In this document: positions 42,274 to 51,036 of the stretch, piece after piece
Position numbering within the stretch: position 1 is the stretch's first letter
How the letters are laid out: every line of letters begins with the position of its first letter
The notes under the pieces: model-generated
Told to the model about the DNA's origin: nothing
The model's database searches: none
Seen by the model: only the letters and a program-made list of their open reading frames with translations
DNA from: Desulfobulbus rhabdoformis
GTDB lineage: Bacteria > Desulfobacterota > Desulfobulbia > Desulfobulbales > Desulfobulbaceae
Length of the DNA: 64,000 bases
Assembly: GCF_016919065.1 (NCBI RefSeq)
Contig: NZ_JAFFQA010000019.1
Coordinates: 1 to 64,000 of the forward strand
Direction: 5' to 3'
Position numbers and translations under genes: made by a program

Positions 42274-42822
42274 TTAGGCCTTTGGTCCAACGAACATCAC
42301 GAGTTGCCGTCCTTCCATTTTGGGTTCCTGGATGATTACACAGTCTTCCCGCAGCGTGTCGGCAATTTTGTTCAAAGCTTCCAAACCGATGGTCTGGGCA
42401 TAAATAATTTCCCGACCACGGAAGCGCATGGTCACCTTGACCTTATTTTTCTCCGCAAGAAACTGTTTGATCTTCCGTATCTTGAAGTTGAGATCATGTT
42501 CCTCGGTCTTGGGGCGGAACTTAATCTCACGGGTCTCTATTACGGTTTGTTTCTTTTTGGCTTCCTGCTGCTTCTTTTTCAACTCGTAGCGGAATTTGTC
42601 GTAGTTCATGATACGACAAACAGGTGGGTCAGCCTTATCGGAGACCTCAACCAGATCGAGCCCCTGCTCGTGAGCAGTTTCAAGCGCAGCTTTAACGCTT
42701 ATAATTCCACGCTGTGTCCCATCAGCGTCAATAAGGCGAATCTCTTTGTATTTGATGTCCTCATTGACTTTAATCTTCAGTTCCTGCTGGGGGGGAAGTT
42801 TTCTGCCGCCTCGCTTCTTAAT
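42274..42822 (-). CDS. infC: Translation initiation factor IF-3, ATT start
   Basis: 182 aa. The first ATG (42609) would leave only the C-terminal domain; the frame is open upstream and encodes the N-terminal domain (VNEDIKYKEIRLIDADGTQR, then GLDLVEVSDKADPPVCRIMN). The start that fits is an ATT at 42822, with GGAGG seven bases ahead. AUU-type starts are the rule for infC, because IF-3 itself discriminates against them and so limits its own synthesis. The C-terminal domain holds KVTMRFRGREIIYAQTIG. Confidence 0.95.
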   Translation of the reverse strand: MKKRGGRKLPPQQELKIKVNEDIKYKEIRLIDADGTQRGIISVKAALETAHEQGLDLVEVSDKADPPVCRIMNYDKFRYELKKKQQEAKKKQTVIETREIKFRPKTEEHDLNFKIRKIKQFLAEKNKVKVTMRFRGREIIYAQTIGLEALNKIADTLREDCVIIQEPKMEGRQLVMFVGPKA

Positions 42823-42851
42823 GTTCGTTCCTCCAGTTGGTGTTGTGGTGA

Positions 42852-44777
42852 TCAGGCATCACGCCGGCGACACTCATCAATAACAAGATCAACAAACGCC
42901 TCCGGAGTCATAGCCGGCAAATTTTTTCCATCTTTTTGCCGCACAGTGACGGTGCCCTCTTCTTTTTCACGCTCACCAATAATAAGCATGTACGGGACTT
43001 TCATCATCTGTGCTTCACGGATTTTGTAGTTGAGCTTTTCATTGCGCAAATCTTTTTCGATTCGCACGCCCTGAGCTCTCAGCTTGGCATACACCTGCTC
43101 GCAGTATTCGGCCTGATCATCGGTGATGTTCATGATCCGTGCCTGCTCGGGTGCAAGCCACAGGGGAAATGCTCCGGCGTAGTGCTCAATGAGCACGCCG
43201 ATAAACCGCTCCAGCGACCCCATAAGTGCCCGGTGAATCATGATAGGCTGATGTTCAGCTCCGTCATCACCAGTATACCCCATCTGGAACCGCTCGGGCA
43301 GGTTAAAGTCGACCTGGATGGTGGAACACTGCCAGGAACGACCGATCTGATCTTTAATTTTGATATCGATCTTGGGCCCGTAGAAGACACCTTCGCCAGG
43401 ATCGATCTCATAGTTGAGCTCTTTTTTATCCAAGGCCTGCTTCAAGGCCGCGGTAGCGAGCTCCCAGTGCTCGTCAGAGCCGACGTATTTCTCAGGACGG
43501 GTGGAGAGATAGACGTCGTACTGATCAAAGCCAAAGGTTTTCAGAATGTGCAGGTTCAGATCGATAATGTTGAAGATTTCCTCTTCAAGCTGATCCGGAC
43601 GACAGAAGATATGGGCATCATCCTGAGTAAAACCACGCACTCGCATCAAGCCGTGCAAGGCACCGGTGCGCTCGTAGCGATACACCGTCCCTAACTCGCA
43701 CCAGCGAATAGGAAACTCGCGATAGCTGTGTTTATCAGCCTTGTACACACCGATGTGAAATGGGCAGTTCATCGGCTTGAGCTGATACTCAACCTCATCA
43801 ATCTCCATGGCTGAATACATATTCTCGCCATAGAAATCAAGGTGACCTGAGGTCTTCCACAGATCCTGCCGTGCGATATGCGGTGTGTAGAGAAGCTGGT
43901 ATCCGTTTTTATAATGCTCGTCTTTCCAGTAATCCTCGAGCAATCGACGCAACAAGGCCCCACGAGGTTGCCATAAAATCAACCCGGGGCCAATTTGATC
44001 CTGAATGGTAAACAGCCCCAGCTGCTTACCGAGTTTTCGATGATCTCGTTTACGCGCCTCTTCCAGACGCTGAAGGTAGGCCTTCAGCTCTTTCTTATCT
44101 GCAAAAGCAGTTCCGTAAATACGGGTCAACATGGGGCGGGTTTCGTCGCCACGCCAGTAGGACCCGGCCACACGCAACAGCTTAAAAACCTTTATCCAGG
44201 AGGCATCGGGCACGTGAGGCCCACGACAGAGGTCGACAAATTTTCCATGGGTGTAGAGGCTGACCGTGTCAACATCCATATCCCGGAGCAACTCAAGCTT
44301 GTATTCCTCGCCCAGCTCTTCGAAAAACTTAATTGCCTCTTCACGGCTCACTTCACGTCGCTCGAAAGGAATCCGTGCGTTGACCAATTCGGTCATCTTG
44401 GCTTCGATTGCCTCGAAATCTTCGGTTGAGAAGGCTTTCTCGCGATCAAAGTCGTAATAATACCCATCTTCGATGGCTGGACCAATGGCAACCTTGACCG
44501 CATCACCATAGAGCTCCTTCACTGCCAACGCCATCAAATGGGCCGTGGAATGACGCAGAATCTCAAGCCCTTCTTCAGAACGAATGGATACAGGTTCGAT
44601 AACTGTATCCCCATCCAAAGTGGTCGATAGGTCCAGCAGTTGACCATTGCTGCGTACAGCCACGGATTGTTTACGTTGCTTGCCTGAGACCAGCTCTTTA
44701 AGCGCTTCGGCAACAGTCACACCTTGCGGAAACGCCTTACTTTCACCATCTTGGACGGATACCTGAATTTCTGCCAT
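42852..44777 (-). CDS. thrS: Threonyl-tRNA synthetase
   Basis: 641 aa, full length. TGS domain (1-62), second additional/editing domain (LRHSTAHLMALAVKELYGDA with HxxxH, and YTHGKFVDLCRGPHV), class II catalytic core (FHIGVYKADKHSYREFPIRW; LHGLMRVRGFTQDDAHIFCR; MIHRALMGSLERFIGVLIEH), and the anticodon-binding domain at the C-terminus. It heads the translation cluster. A hairpin lies immediately upstream of its start, between it and tRNA-Val. Confidence 0.97.
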   Translation of the reverse strand: MAEIQVSVQDGESKAFPQGVTVAEALKELVSGKQRKQSVAVRSNGQLLDLSTTLDGDTVIEPVSIRSEEGLEILRHSTAHLMALAVKELYGDAVKVAIGPAIEDGYYYDFDREKAFSTEDFEAIEAKMTELVNARIPFERREVSREEAIKFFEELGEEYKLELLRDMDVDTVSLYTHGKFVDLCRGPHVPDASWIKVFKLLRVAGSYWRGDETRPMLTRIYGTAFADKKELKAYLQRLEEARKRDHRKLGKQLGLFTIQDQIGPGLILWQPRGALLRRLLEDYWKDEHYKNGYQLLYTPHIARQDLWKTSGHLDFYGENMYSAMEIDEVEYQLKPMNCPFHIGVYKADKHSYREFPIRWCELGTVYRYERTGALHGLMRVRGFTQDDAHIFCRPDQLEEEIFNIIDLNLHILKTFGFDQYDVYLSTRPEKYVGSDEHWELATAALKQALDKKELNYEIDPGEGVFYGPKIDIKIKDQIGRSWQCSTIQVDFNLPERFQMGYTGDDGAEHQPIMIHRALMGSLERFIGVLIEHYAGAFPLWLAPEQARIMNITDDQAEYCEQVYAKLRAQGVRIEKDLRNEKLNYKIREAQMMKVPYMLIIGEREKEEGTVTVRQKDGKNLPAMTPEAFVDLVIDECRRRDA

Positions 44778-44785
44778 TGTGCCTG

Positions 44786-44831
44786 TAAAAAGGAAAGGCT
44801 AACGAGCAGATAAATCTGCATCCTAGCCTTT
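44786..44831 (-). terminator. Terminator-like hairpin between tRNA-Val and thrS
   Basis: Minus strand: AAAGGCTA pairs with TAGCCTTT, with an inner GCAGAT/ATCTGC stem, followed by CCTTTTT. The T-run ends about ten bases before the thrS ATG. It can end the tRNA-Val transcript and might act as an attenuator for thrS. Confidence 0.65.
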
Positions 44832-44840
44832 ATAAAAAAT

Positions 44841-44915
44841 TGGTAGGCGCGGACGGGGTCGAACCGACGACATCTACCACGTCAAGGTAGCGCTCTCCCA
44901 CTGAGCTACGCGCCT
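44841..44915 (-). tRNA. tRNA-Val (anticodon GAC)
   Basis: 75 nt cloverleaf: acceptor AGGCGCG/CGCGCCT, U8-A9, D-arm GCTC/GAGC, anticodon arm CTACC-TTGACGT-GGTAG (anticodon GAC), T-arm GTCGG-TTCGACC-CCGTC, discriminator A and encoded CCA. Confidence 0.95.
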
Positions 44916-45302
44916 ACAGCATTTATTTGTCGATTTGGAAAGATCTTTATACAGCAAGCTGCCAAAGACCGCAAGTGAAATACCAGCAAACATAGAGACT
45001 GTCAATAAAAATTACCTGGACGGATTCCCTCTTTTCCTATTTTTTCGGTATTTTTTCGGCATCGTGTCGAATAAAGTGCCCTTTTTTCATCCTTTTCTCT
45101 CCTGGATCTTTATCTCTGGAGTAATATATCACTTTTCCCCCCTCCTCCTCGTTCTTGTTCCTCCTGAAGGCTCAACCTTGTTTATCTTGCAGAAACAGGA
45201 AAATGTCTCAAAAGAAGACAGCATTTGGTTGGTTGCTATGGTATATATAACTTTTTATACTATTCTCTTCTGGCAGGTTATTCTAACTCGTTTAAACAGA
45301 AC
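44916..45302. other. Gap between tRNA-Val and the HDOD-GGDEF gene
   Basis: About 390 bases between divergent transcripts. The left end holds the tRNA promoter. An open frame on the plus strand (44935-45342) is Phe/Leu-rich by base composition, has no RBS and overlaps the next gene; I do not accept it. Confidence 0.4.
44977..45005 (-). promoter_or_regulatory. Possible sigma-70 promoter for tRNA-Val
   Basis: Minus strand TTGACA (45005-45000), 17-base spacer, TATTTC (44982-44977), about 60 bases ahead of the tRNA 5' end. The -35 is perfect and the -10 is poor. Confidence 0.35.
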
Positions 45303-46865
45303 ATGTCCCGAGTACTCAATCGTACATTGCAAAACATTCTGAGTTCTGCCGACCTCCCCACTCTCCCCGTCGTTGCCTCTAAAGTTCTTGAGCTCACCAC
45401 ACAGGAGGAGGTCGAGGTGGCCGAGGTTATCCACCTCATCTCTCAGGACATCGCCCTCTCAACCAAGATTCTTAAAGTGGCGAACTCTGCCTTTTATAAT
45501 TTTCCACAGCAGATTGGATCAGTGCAACAAGCAGTCTCTCTCCTTGGAATCAACGCTGTGCGTAGCCTCGTCTTAAGCTTCACCTTTCTTTCCATGGGAG
45601 AGGAGAACACTTTTAAGTACTTTGATCTGAACGGTTTCTGGAGACTGTCTCTTGTTCGTGCCGCAGCAGCACGACTTATCAGCCAGTACGTTGGCGAGGT
45701 TGATCCGGAAGAGCTGTTCACCCAGGGGCTTTTACAAAACATTGGCCAACTCATCTTTGCCCTGACGCTTCCAGAGCGCTACGACACCCTCCTTGAGGAG
45801 CTGGAAATCGATAACACCAGGCCCGATGAAAGCCTTGAAGAAGAATATCTGGGACTCGCCCATACGGTCTCCGGTGCGGAGGTGGCCCGATGTTGGTGCT
45901 TACCTCAAAGTATTGTAGATGCTATTCGTTATCACCACGCCCCGGCGCAATATGAGGGAGCAGACTGCCGAAACTCTTCCGCTGTTAAGATCGTCTACCT
46001 CTCTGAGATGCTTGCCCGTATATTTCAATCCAATATGCCCATAGAGGCGCAAGAGGAATTTGAGGAAGATGCACGTAAAATGCTTGGACTTCCCAGTGAA
46101 GAAATTGGCCATATTTTAAAAATCATAAATAAGAAAGTGACAAAATCAGCCCAATTTTTTGGGGTCGAGATGGAGCCGGTTCGGTCAGTCACTGAAATTA
46201 TTCAGGAGGCTAACATTCGCCTCAGCCTTCTTCATCTCAGCTATGAGGAAATGAACCGGGAACTGCAACAGGCCAAAAATTCCCTGGAAGAGCTCACGGC
46301 TGAGCTCACGGAGAAAAACCATCAACTTGAACAACTTGCCAATATTGACGGGTTGACAGAAATTCATAATCACCGCTATTTTCAAACGTTTCTCCGTACC
46401 GAACTGCGCCGAGCCAAAGAAAACAATCTTCCCCTCACCCTTTTGCTTGCCGACATTGATCATTTCAAGCAATTCAATGATCGATATGGGCACCAAACAG
46501 GTGATTTCATACTCAAAGAACTCTGCAGGGCTGTGCTCCCCATGCTCCGCGATTATGACCTCATGGCGCGATACGGAGGGGAGGAATTTACCTTTGTTCT
46601 CCCCGATACCAGCGCTGATGGTTCTCTTGCTGTCGCCCAAAAAATTTGTCGCCTGGTTGCCGAACATCCTTTTTCCAATGATTCAGCCTGTTACCAGGTG
46701 ACACTGAGCATTGGGGCAACCACGATTTTCCCTGCAGAAACTGCCATTTCGGCCAATGAATGCATAGACCAGGCCGACCGCGCACTCTATGAAGCAAAGA
46801 ATCGGGGACGAAATCAGGCTATTTCTTTTCATAATCTCAGCCGAACCAATTGGCTTCGCATGTAG
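45303..46865 (+). CDS. HDOD-GGDEF signalling protein
   Basis: 520 aa from the ATG at 45303, which gives the natural N-terminus of the HDOD domain (LPTLPVVASKVLELTTQEEV). HDOD spans about 10-215 (ALSTKILKVANSAFYNFPQQ, then QAVSLLGINAVRSLVLSF). A coiled coil (about 310-350) leads to a GGDEF domain with the intact active-site loop ARYGGEEFTFVLPD and no upstream RxxD inhibitory site. It should make cyclic di-GMP. The HDOD part is usually a protein-interaction or regulatory module. Monocistronic; no membrane segment. The RBS is weak. Confidence 0.92.
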   Translation: MSRVLNRTLQNILSSADLPTLPVVASKVLELTTQEEVEVAEVIHLISQDIALSTKILKVANSAFYNFPQQIGSVQQAVSLLGINAVRSLVLSFTFLSMGEENTFKYFDLNGFWRLSLVRAAAARLISQYVGEVDPEELFTQGLLQNIGQLIFALTLPERYDTLLEELEIDNTRPDESLEEEYLGLAHTVSGAEVARCWCLPQSIVDAIRYHHAPAQYEGADCRNSSAVKIVYLSEMLARIFQSNMPIEAQEEFEEDARKMLGLPSEEIGHILKIINKKVTKSAQFFGVEMEPVRSVTEIIQEANIRLSLLHLSYEEMNRELQQAKNSLEELTAELTEKNHQLEQLANIDGLTEIHNHRYFQTFLRTELRRAKENNLPLTLLLADIDHFKQFNDRYGHQTGDFILKELCRAVLPMLRDYDLMARYGGEEFTFVLPDTSADGSLAVAQKICRLVAEHPFSNDSACYQVTLSIGATTIFPAETAISANECIDQADRALYEAKNRGRNQAISFHNLSRTNWLRM

Positions 46866-47195
46866 CTCCCATCCTCCTCTCTTTCCTCTTTTTTTCCCTC
46901 TCAGATGAATCACACCGTATATCCGTGAGCTATTCATCGGTGAGTCAGCTTCAGGTTTTTCTTTCTGACCAGGAAAATTCTCACATAATTCATTTATCCC
47001 CAAGATAGTTCCGAGTGGTTACCCCTAAATTCACTCTATCTGAAGTACCACAAAGTCAGCTCATTCCCTGAATATTACAGACAAAAATAAAATTTCTCCT
47101 TGTAAACAGGAATCATTCCCTGTTAACTTCTACACTCAATACAGCGTATTGCTCGCAGCACGTATTAACGTCAACCAACTTACAGGAGACCTCCC
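46866..47195. other. Gap upstream of the cytochrome c peroxidase gene
   Basis: About 330 bases with pyrimidine-rich and A-rich stretches. It should carry the peroxidase promoter; I see no clear -35/-10, no sigma-54 site and no gene. Confidence 0.4.
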
Positions 47196-48242
47196 ATGAA
47201 AAGGACCTACCTTGCTGCCGTTCTGGCCCTCTCTCTCGCCGCCCCTCTGACGGCTCTTGCCAATGAGCCTTCCCCTCTTCTTAAGGATGCCCAACTCGAA
47301 TTCCAGCCTATTCCCGATCAGGCTCCATCTATTAAAGAAAATCCTGCAACGCCTGAAAAAGTTGAATTGGGCAAGATGCTCTACTTTGACCCCCGTCTAT
47401 CCCGCAGTGGTCTGATCAGCTGCAACACCTGTCATAATGTGGGCATGGGTGGTGACGATTTTCAGGAAACATCCACTGGCCACGGTTGGCAAAAAGGTCC
47501 ACGGAATGCTCCCACCGTGTTGAATTCAGTCTTTAATCTGGCTCAGTTCTGGGATGGACGTGCCAAAGATCTCGCAGAACAGGCCAAGGGGCCGATTCAG
47601 GCTGGTGTTGAGATGAACAACACCCCGGAAAATGTTGTCAAAACCTTATCCAGCATGCCTGAGTATGTGGCTCTTTTTAAACGCTCGTTTCCCGGAGAAG
47701 CCGATCCCGTAACCTTTGACAACATGGCCAAAGCGATAGAGGTTTTTGAGGCGACCCTGATCACACCGAACTCCCAATTTGATCGTTTTCTCAAAGGGGA
47801 TGTACAGGCTCTCAATGCCGAGGAAAAAGAGGGCTTGCAACTGTTCATGGACCATGGCTGTATTTCCTGTCATTCCGGCATCAACATGGGTGGAGATGGT
47901 TACCATGAATTTGGCGTGGTGACCAAACCAAGCGAAAAAATAATTGCAGGAGACAAGGGGCGCTACGAAGTGACCAAGGCGGAGGGAGATACCTTCTCCT
48001 TCAAGTCACCGTCGCTGCGAAATATAATCCTGACCCCTCCATATTTTCACTCCGGTGTGGTGTGGGATCTGAAGGAAGCTGTTTCCATCATGAACGACTC
48101 CCAATTGGGATCTGAGATGCAGGATGCTGATCTTGATAAAATTGTAATTTTTCTTCACACTACTACGGGGAAACAGCCGCAGGTTATGTATCCGATTCTT
48201 CCGGCATCAACGGACACAACGATAAAACCTGCACTCGACTGA
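47196..48242 (+). CDS. Di-haem cytochrome c peroxidase
   Basis: 348 aa. Signal peptide (1-22, ending TALA) for the periplasm. Two haem c sites: SCNTCH near residue 75 and GCISCH near residue 225. RNAPTVLNSVFNLAQFWDGR is the diagnostic stretch of bacterial CcpA/MauG peroxidases. It reduces hydrogen peroxide with electrons from small cytochromes, a common oxygen defence in anaerobes. The ATG has a good RBS (CAGGAG). A strong terminator follows, so it is monocistronic. Confidence 0.93.
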   Translation: MKRTYLAAVLALSLAAPLTALANEPSPLLKDAQLEFQPIPDQAPSIKENPATPEKVELGKMLYFDPRLSRSGLISCNTCHNVGMGGDDFQETSTGHGWQKGPRNAPTVLNSVFNLAQFWDGRAKDLAEQAKGPIQAGVEMNNTPENVVKTLSSMPEYVALFKRSFPGEADPVTFDNMAKAIEVFEATLITPNSQFDRFLKGDVQALNAEEKEGLQLFMDHGCISCHSGINMGGDGYHEFGVVTKPSEKIIAGDKGRYEVTKAEGDTFSFKSPSLRNIILTPPYFHSGVVWDLKEAVSIMNDSQLGSEMQDADLDKIVIFLHTTTGKQPQVMYPILPASTDTTIKPALD

Positions 48243-48345
48243 CGCAGAGCCTTGCTCCCCCCGTGACAGAGCTGGTTGTCCTCGGATGCAGAGCGTTCCC
48301 CAGAAGTTGGTTTGACCACTTAACAGCGTAGGATTATAATGGCTT

Positions 48346-48377
48346 GGCGGAGTGAGATAAGCTCACTCCGCCTTTTT
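48346..48377 (+). terminator. Terminator of the peroxidase gene
   Basis: GGCGGAGTGAG and CTCACTCCGCC form an 11-bp perfect stem with a five-base loop, followed by TTTTT. The next gene starts 17 bases later. Confidence 0.9.
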
Positions 48378-48393
48378 CTTGTCGAGGTCAAAC

Positions 48394-51036
48394 ATGCATC
48401 TGTTCTTTGTGCTTCTTGCTGTCGCCCTTGCAGCCTTGGCCGGTATCTCGGTCTATCCCCACTCGCTGCTCAACGCTCTCTTCACAGGCCTCGCGGCCTT
48501 TCTGCTACTCAATGTGCTGGGGCTTCGCCGTCGTGTCGATCTGCTGGAACGGCAAGTCACACGCCTCATGCAGTCCCACGACAGCACCACTCGAACTGAG
48601 CCGACAGCACAGCACGAAAAAAGTAAAGAACAACCGCAACAGCCTCGCCCTGTACTTGTCCCCTCTCCAACGCCGCCCCCTCATCCCAAGGCAAGCGCAA
48701 CGCAGCCCGCCTCCCCTTTCGGCACAGTTCTGGCTCCTGTGCTGCAATGGATCACAGGGGGCAACCCGATGCTAAAGATTGGCCTGGTGGTTCTTTTTTT
48801 CGGGGTAGGCTTTCTGCTTAAATATGCGGCCCAACAGGAACTTCTTCCCATCGAGCTACGTCTTGCCGGTGTGGCCTTGGGAGGCCTCACCCTCCTCACA
48901 CTGGGCTGGCGACTCCAACACAATCACCCACTCTACGGACATGGTCTTGAAGGCGGTGGTATAGGTGTTTTGTATCTGGTGATCTTTGCCGCTGCACGCT
49001 ATTATACGCTTGTCCCTTTTGGCCTGGCTCTCGCGCTCATGATCGGCCTGGTTGTCTTTTCCGGGATGCTCGCCCTGCTGCAGGATTCGAAAGGTATGGC
49101 TGTCTTTGCCTCCTTGGGTGGCTTTCTCGCCCCCATCCTCATGGCAAGCGATAGTGGCAGCCATATCCAGCTTTTTAGCTACTATGTCCTTCTGAACTGC
49201 GGAATTCTCGCTCTCTCCTGGTTCAAAGCCTGGAGGGAGCTCAACCTCGTTGGCCTCTTTTTTACCTTTGGGCTCTTTTCCCTCTGGACCGCCACTCACT
49301 ACACACCTGAGCTCTTTGCCACCACCGAGCCATTTCTTCTTTTATTTTTCCTTATGTACGCCATCATCGCCGTTTTATTTGCACTGCGGCAACCACTCAA
49401 ACTTCGTGGTTTTATTGATGGCCCCTTGGTCTTTGGCCTGCCTATTGTTTTCAGTTCGCTTCAGGCTTATCTGACCCAGGACTACCGCTTTGGCCTGGCA
49501 TTGAGCGCTTTAGGACTGGGGGGATGGTATGTCGTCCTTGCCCGCCTGCTCTGGAATCGCCTTGGGGACGGTATGCGTATGCTCACCGAATCCTTCCTTG
49601 CCCTGGGGATTGTCTTTGTCAGTCTCGCTATTCCTTTGGGCCTTGATCCGCAATGGACCACTGCCAGCTGGGCTCTTGAAGGTGCAGCCATGATCTGGGT
49701 TGGGGTGCGACAAAAACGGGTGGCAGCCCGACTTTTTGGTCTTCTCCTCCAACTGGGAGCGGCACTCGCCTTTTTTGATCAGCCCCCCCTGGGGGGAGAG
49801 AGCATCGCCCTTGCCAATCGATTATATATGGGAGCGGCATTGATAGCCTTGGCAGCGCTCCTTTCCGCTTACTGGTTTTCAAAACTTGAGCAGCAGGCAC
49901 GAAGATGGGAGCGGCATCTTCCGTTGCTGCTTCTTATCTGGGGGCTCATCTGGTGGTACACCGGAGGATTGGTTGATCTTAAACAGCACGCACACCAGGT
50001 TCAGGTCCAACCGGTCTTTCTTTTATACTCTTCGCTGACAACAGCTGTTCTCGCCCTGCTGTGCCGCCGTATTCAGTGGTCACTGTTGACCTCAGCCCTG
50101 CTGCTCCACCTTCCAATGATGCTTCTGGTCTTCGCGGCGCAGCTCTCAAGCCAAATTTCGCCCCTTACAGGTTGGTCCGCAGGAGCATGGCTCTTAGCCA
50201 TCTGCCTGCAATACCGTATGCTCAAAGAATTTGACTTGTACTTTCCCCCAATTCCCCATCTGCTCTCCCACTGCGGCAGCTTCTGGCTGATCCTTCTCCT
50301 TGTAGCCACCGAGTGCTCTCAACGCGCCCACCTGGTTGTTGACCTTGCCCCATCATGGTCAGCGGCAGCCTGGGCTGCCGGGCCGGTGCTCATCCTCTAT
50401 CTTTTGGAGTTTCAAGGAAAACTGCTCAACTGGCCGGTAAAGCGTTATTCAGAGCTCTACCAGGGGCTGGCAACCGACATTCCCCTCATGGCCCTCTACC
50501 TCTGGATTGTCGGATCGTTTGCTCTGGACGGAAACCCGGCCCCGCTCCCGTATATTCCCCTGATCAATCCCTTGGATCTCTTGTCCCTTGCCATCTTACT
50601 GCTGGCACTCGTTCGCCGGTTGCGGGGGAGCAGCCACTTGACCGCCAAAGGACAACTGGTTTTCCCTGCACTCACCTGTTTCGTCTGGTTAACTGTGGTT
50701 ACCGGCCGTACTGTACATTGTTTTACCCCCACAGGGTACTCTGCTGCCAAGTTGTTTGATTCGTCAATCTTTCAGGCAGCAATAGCCGCACTCTGGAGTT
50801 TACTGGCCCTGACCCTGACCATCTTTGCAGCACGCAAGCAAAATCGCAAAATATGGTTGACCGGTGCAGCCCTTTTAGCCCTGGTTGTGGGGAAACTTTT
50901 TATGATCGATCTTTCGGGCACGGGTTCCATTGGTCGTATAATATCATTCTTGGTCGTGGGAGCACTCATGCTTGTTATTGGTTATTTTGCCCCCCTGCCT
51001 CCCAAAGCTCATCAGGAACAGTCGCATGAAGCCTAA
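48394..51036 (+). CDS. DUF2339 polytopic membrane protein
   Basis: 880 aa from the ATG at 48394 (GAGG seven bases ahead). After a first membrane helix comes a short coiled coil (LRRRVDLLERQVTRLMQ) and a Pro-rich linker, then some 24 hydrophobic segments. GGNPMLKIGLVVLFFGVGFL and YGHGLEGGGIGVLYLVIFAA are the DUF2339 signatures. The function of the family is unknown. It overlaps the DUF3999 gene by 11 bases, a pairing that is widely kept, which suggests one membrane complex. Confidence 0.9.
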   Translation: MHLFFVLLAVALAALAGISVYPHSLLNALFTGLAAFLLLNVLGLRRRVDLLERQVTRLMQSHDSTTRTEPTAQHEKSKEQPQQPRPVLVPSPTPPPHPKASATQPASPFGTVLAPVLQWITGGNPMLKIGLVVLFFGVGFLLKYAAQQELLPIELRLAGVALGGLTLLTLGWRLQHNHPLYGHGLEGGGIGVLYLVIFAAARYYTLVPFGLALALMIGLVVFSGMLALLQDSKGMAVFASLGGFLAPILMASDSGSHIQLFSYYVLLNCGILALSWFKAWRELNLVGLFFTFGLFSLWTATHYTPELFATTEPFLLLFFLMYAIIAVLFALRQPLKLRGFIDGPLVFGLPIVFSSLQAYLTQDYRFGLALSALGLGGWYVVLARLLWNRLGDGMRMLTESFLALGIVFVSLAIPLGLDPQWTTASWALEGAAMIWVGVRQKRVAARLFGLLLQLGAALAFFDQPPLGGESIALANRLYMGAALIALAALLSAYWFSKLEQQARRWERHLPLLLLIWGLIWWYTGGLVDLKQHAHQVQVQPVFLLYSSLTTAVLALLCRRIQWSLLTSALLLHLPMMLLVFAAQLSSQISPLTGWSAGAWLLAICLQYRMLKEFDLYFPPIPHLLSHCGSFWLILLLVATECSQRAHLVVDLAPSWSAAAWAAGPVLILYLLEFQGKLLNWPVKRYSELYQGLATDIPLMALYLWIVGSFALDGNPAPLPYIPLINPLDLLSLAILLLALVRRLRGSSHLTAKGQLVFPALTCFVWLTVVTGRTVHCFTPTGYSAAKLFDSSIFQAAIAALWSLLALTLTIFAARKQNRKIWLTGAALLALVVGKLFMIDLSGTGSIGRIISFLVVGALMLVIGYFAPLPPKAHQEQSHEA

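Noticed and set aside
42109..43029. 306-codon plus-strand open frame across rpmI-infC-thrS
   Set aside because: It is the antisense of three certain genes.
44935..45342. 135-codon plus-strand open frame
   Set aside because: It is Phe/Leu-rich from T-rich DNA, lacks an RBS and overlaps the HDOD-GGDEF start.
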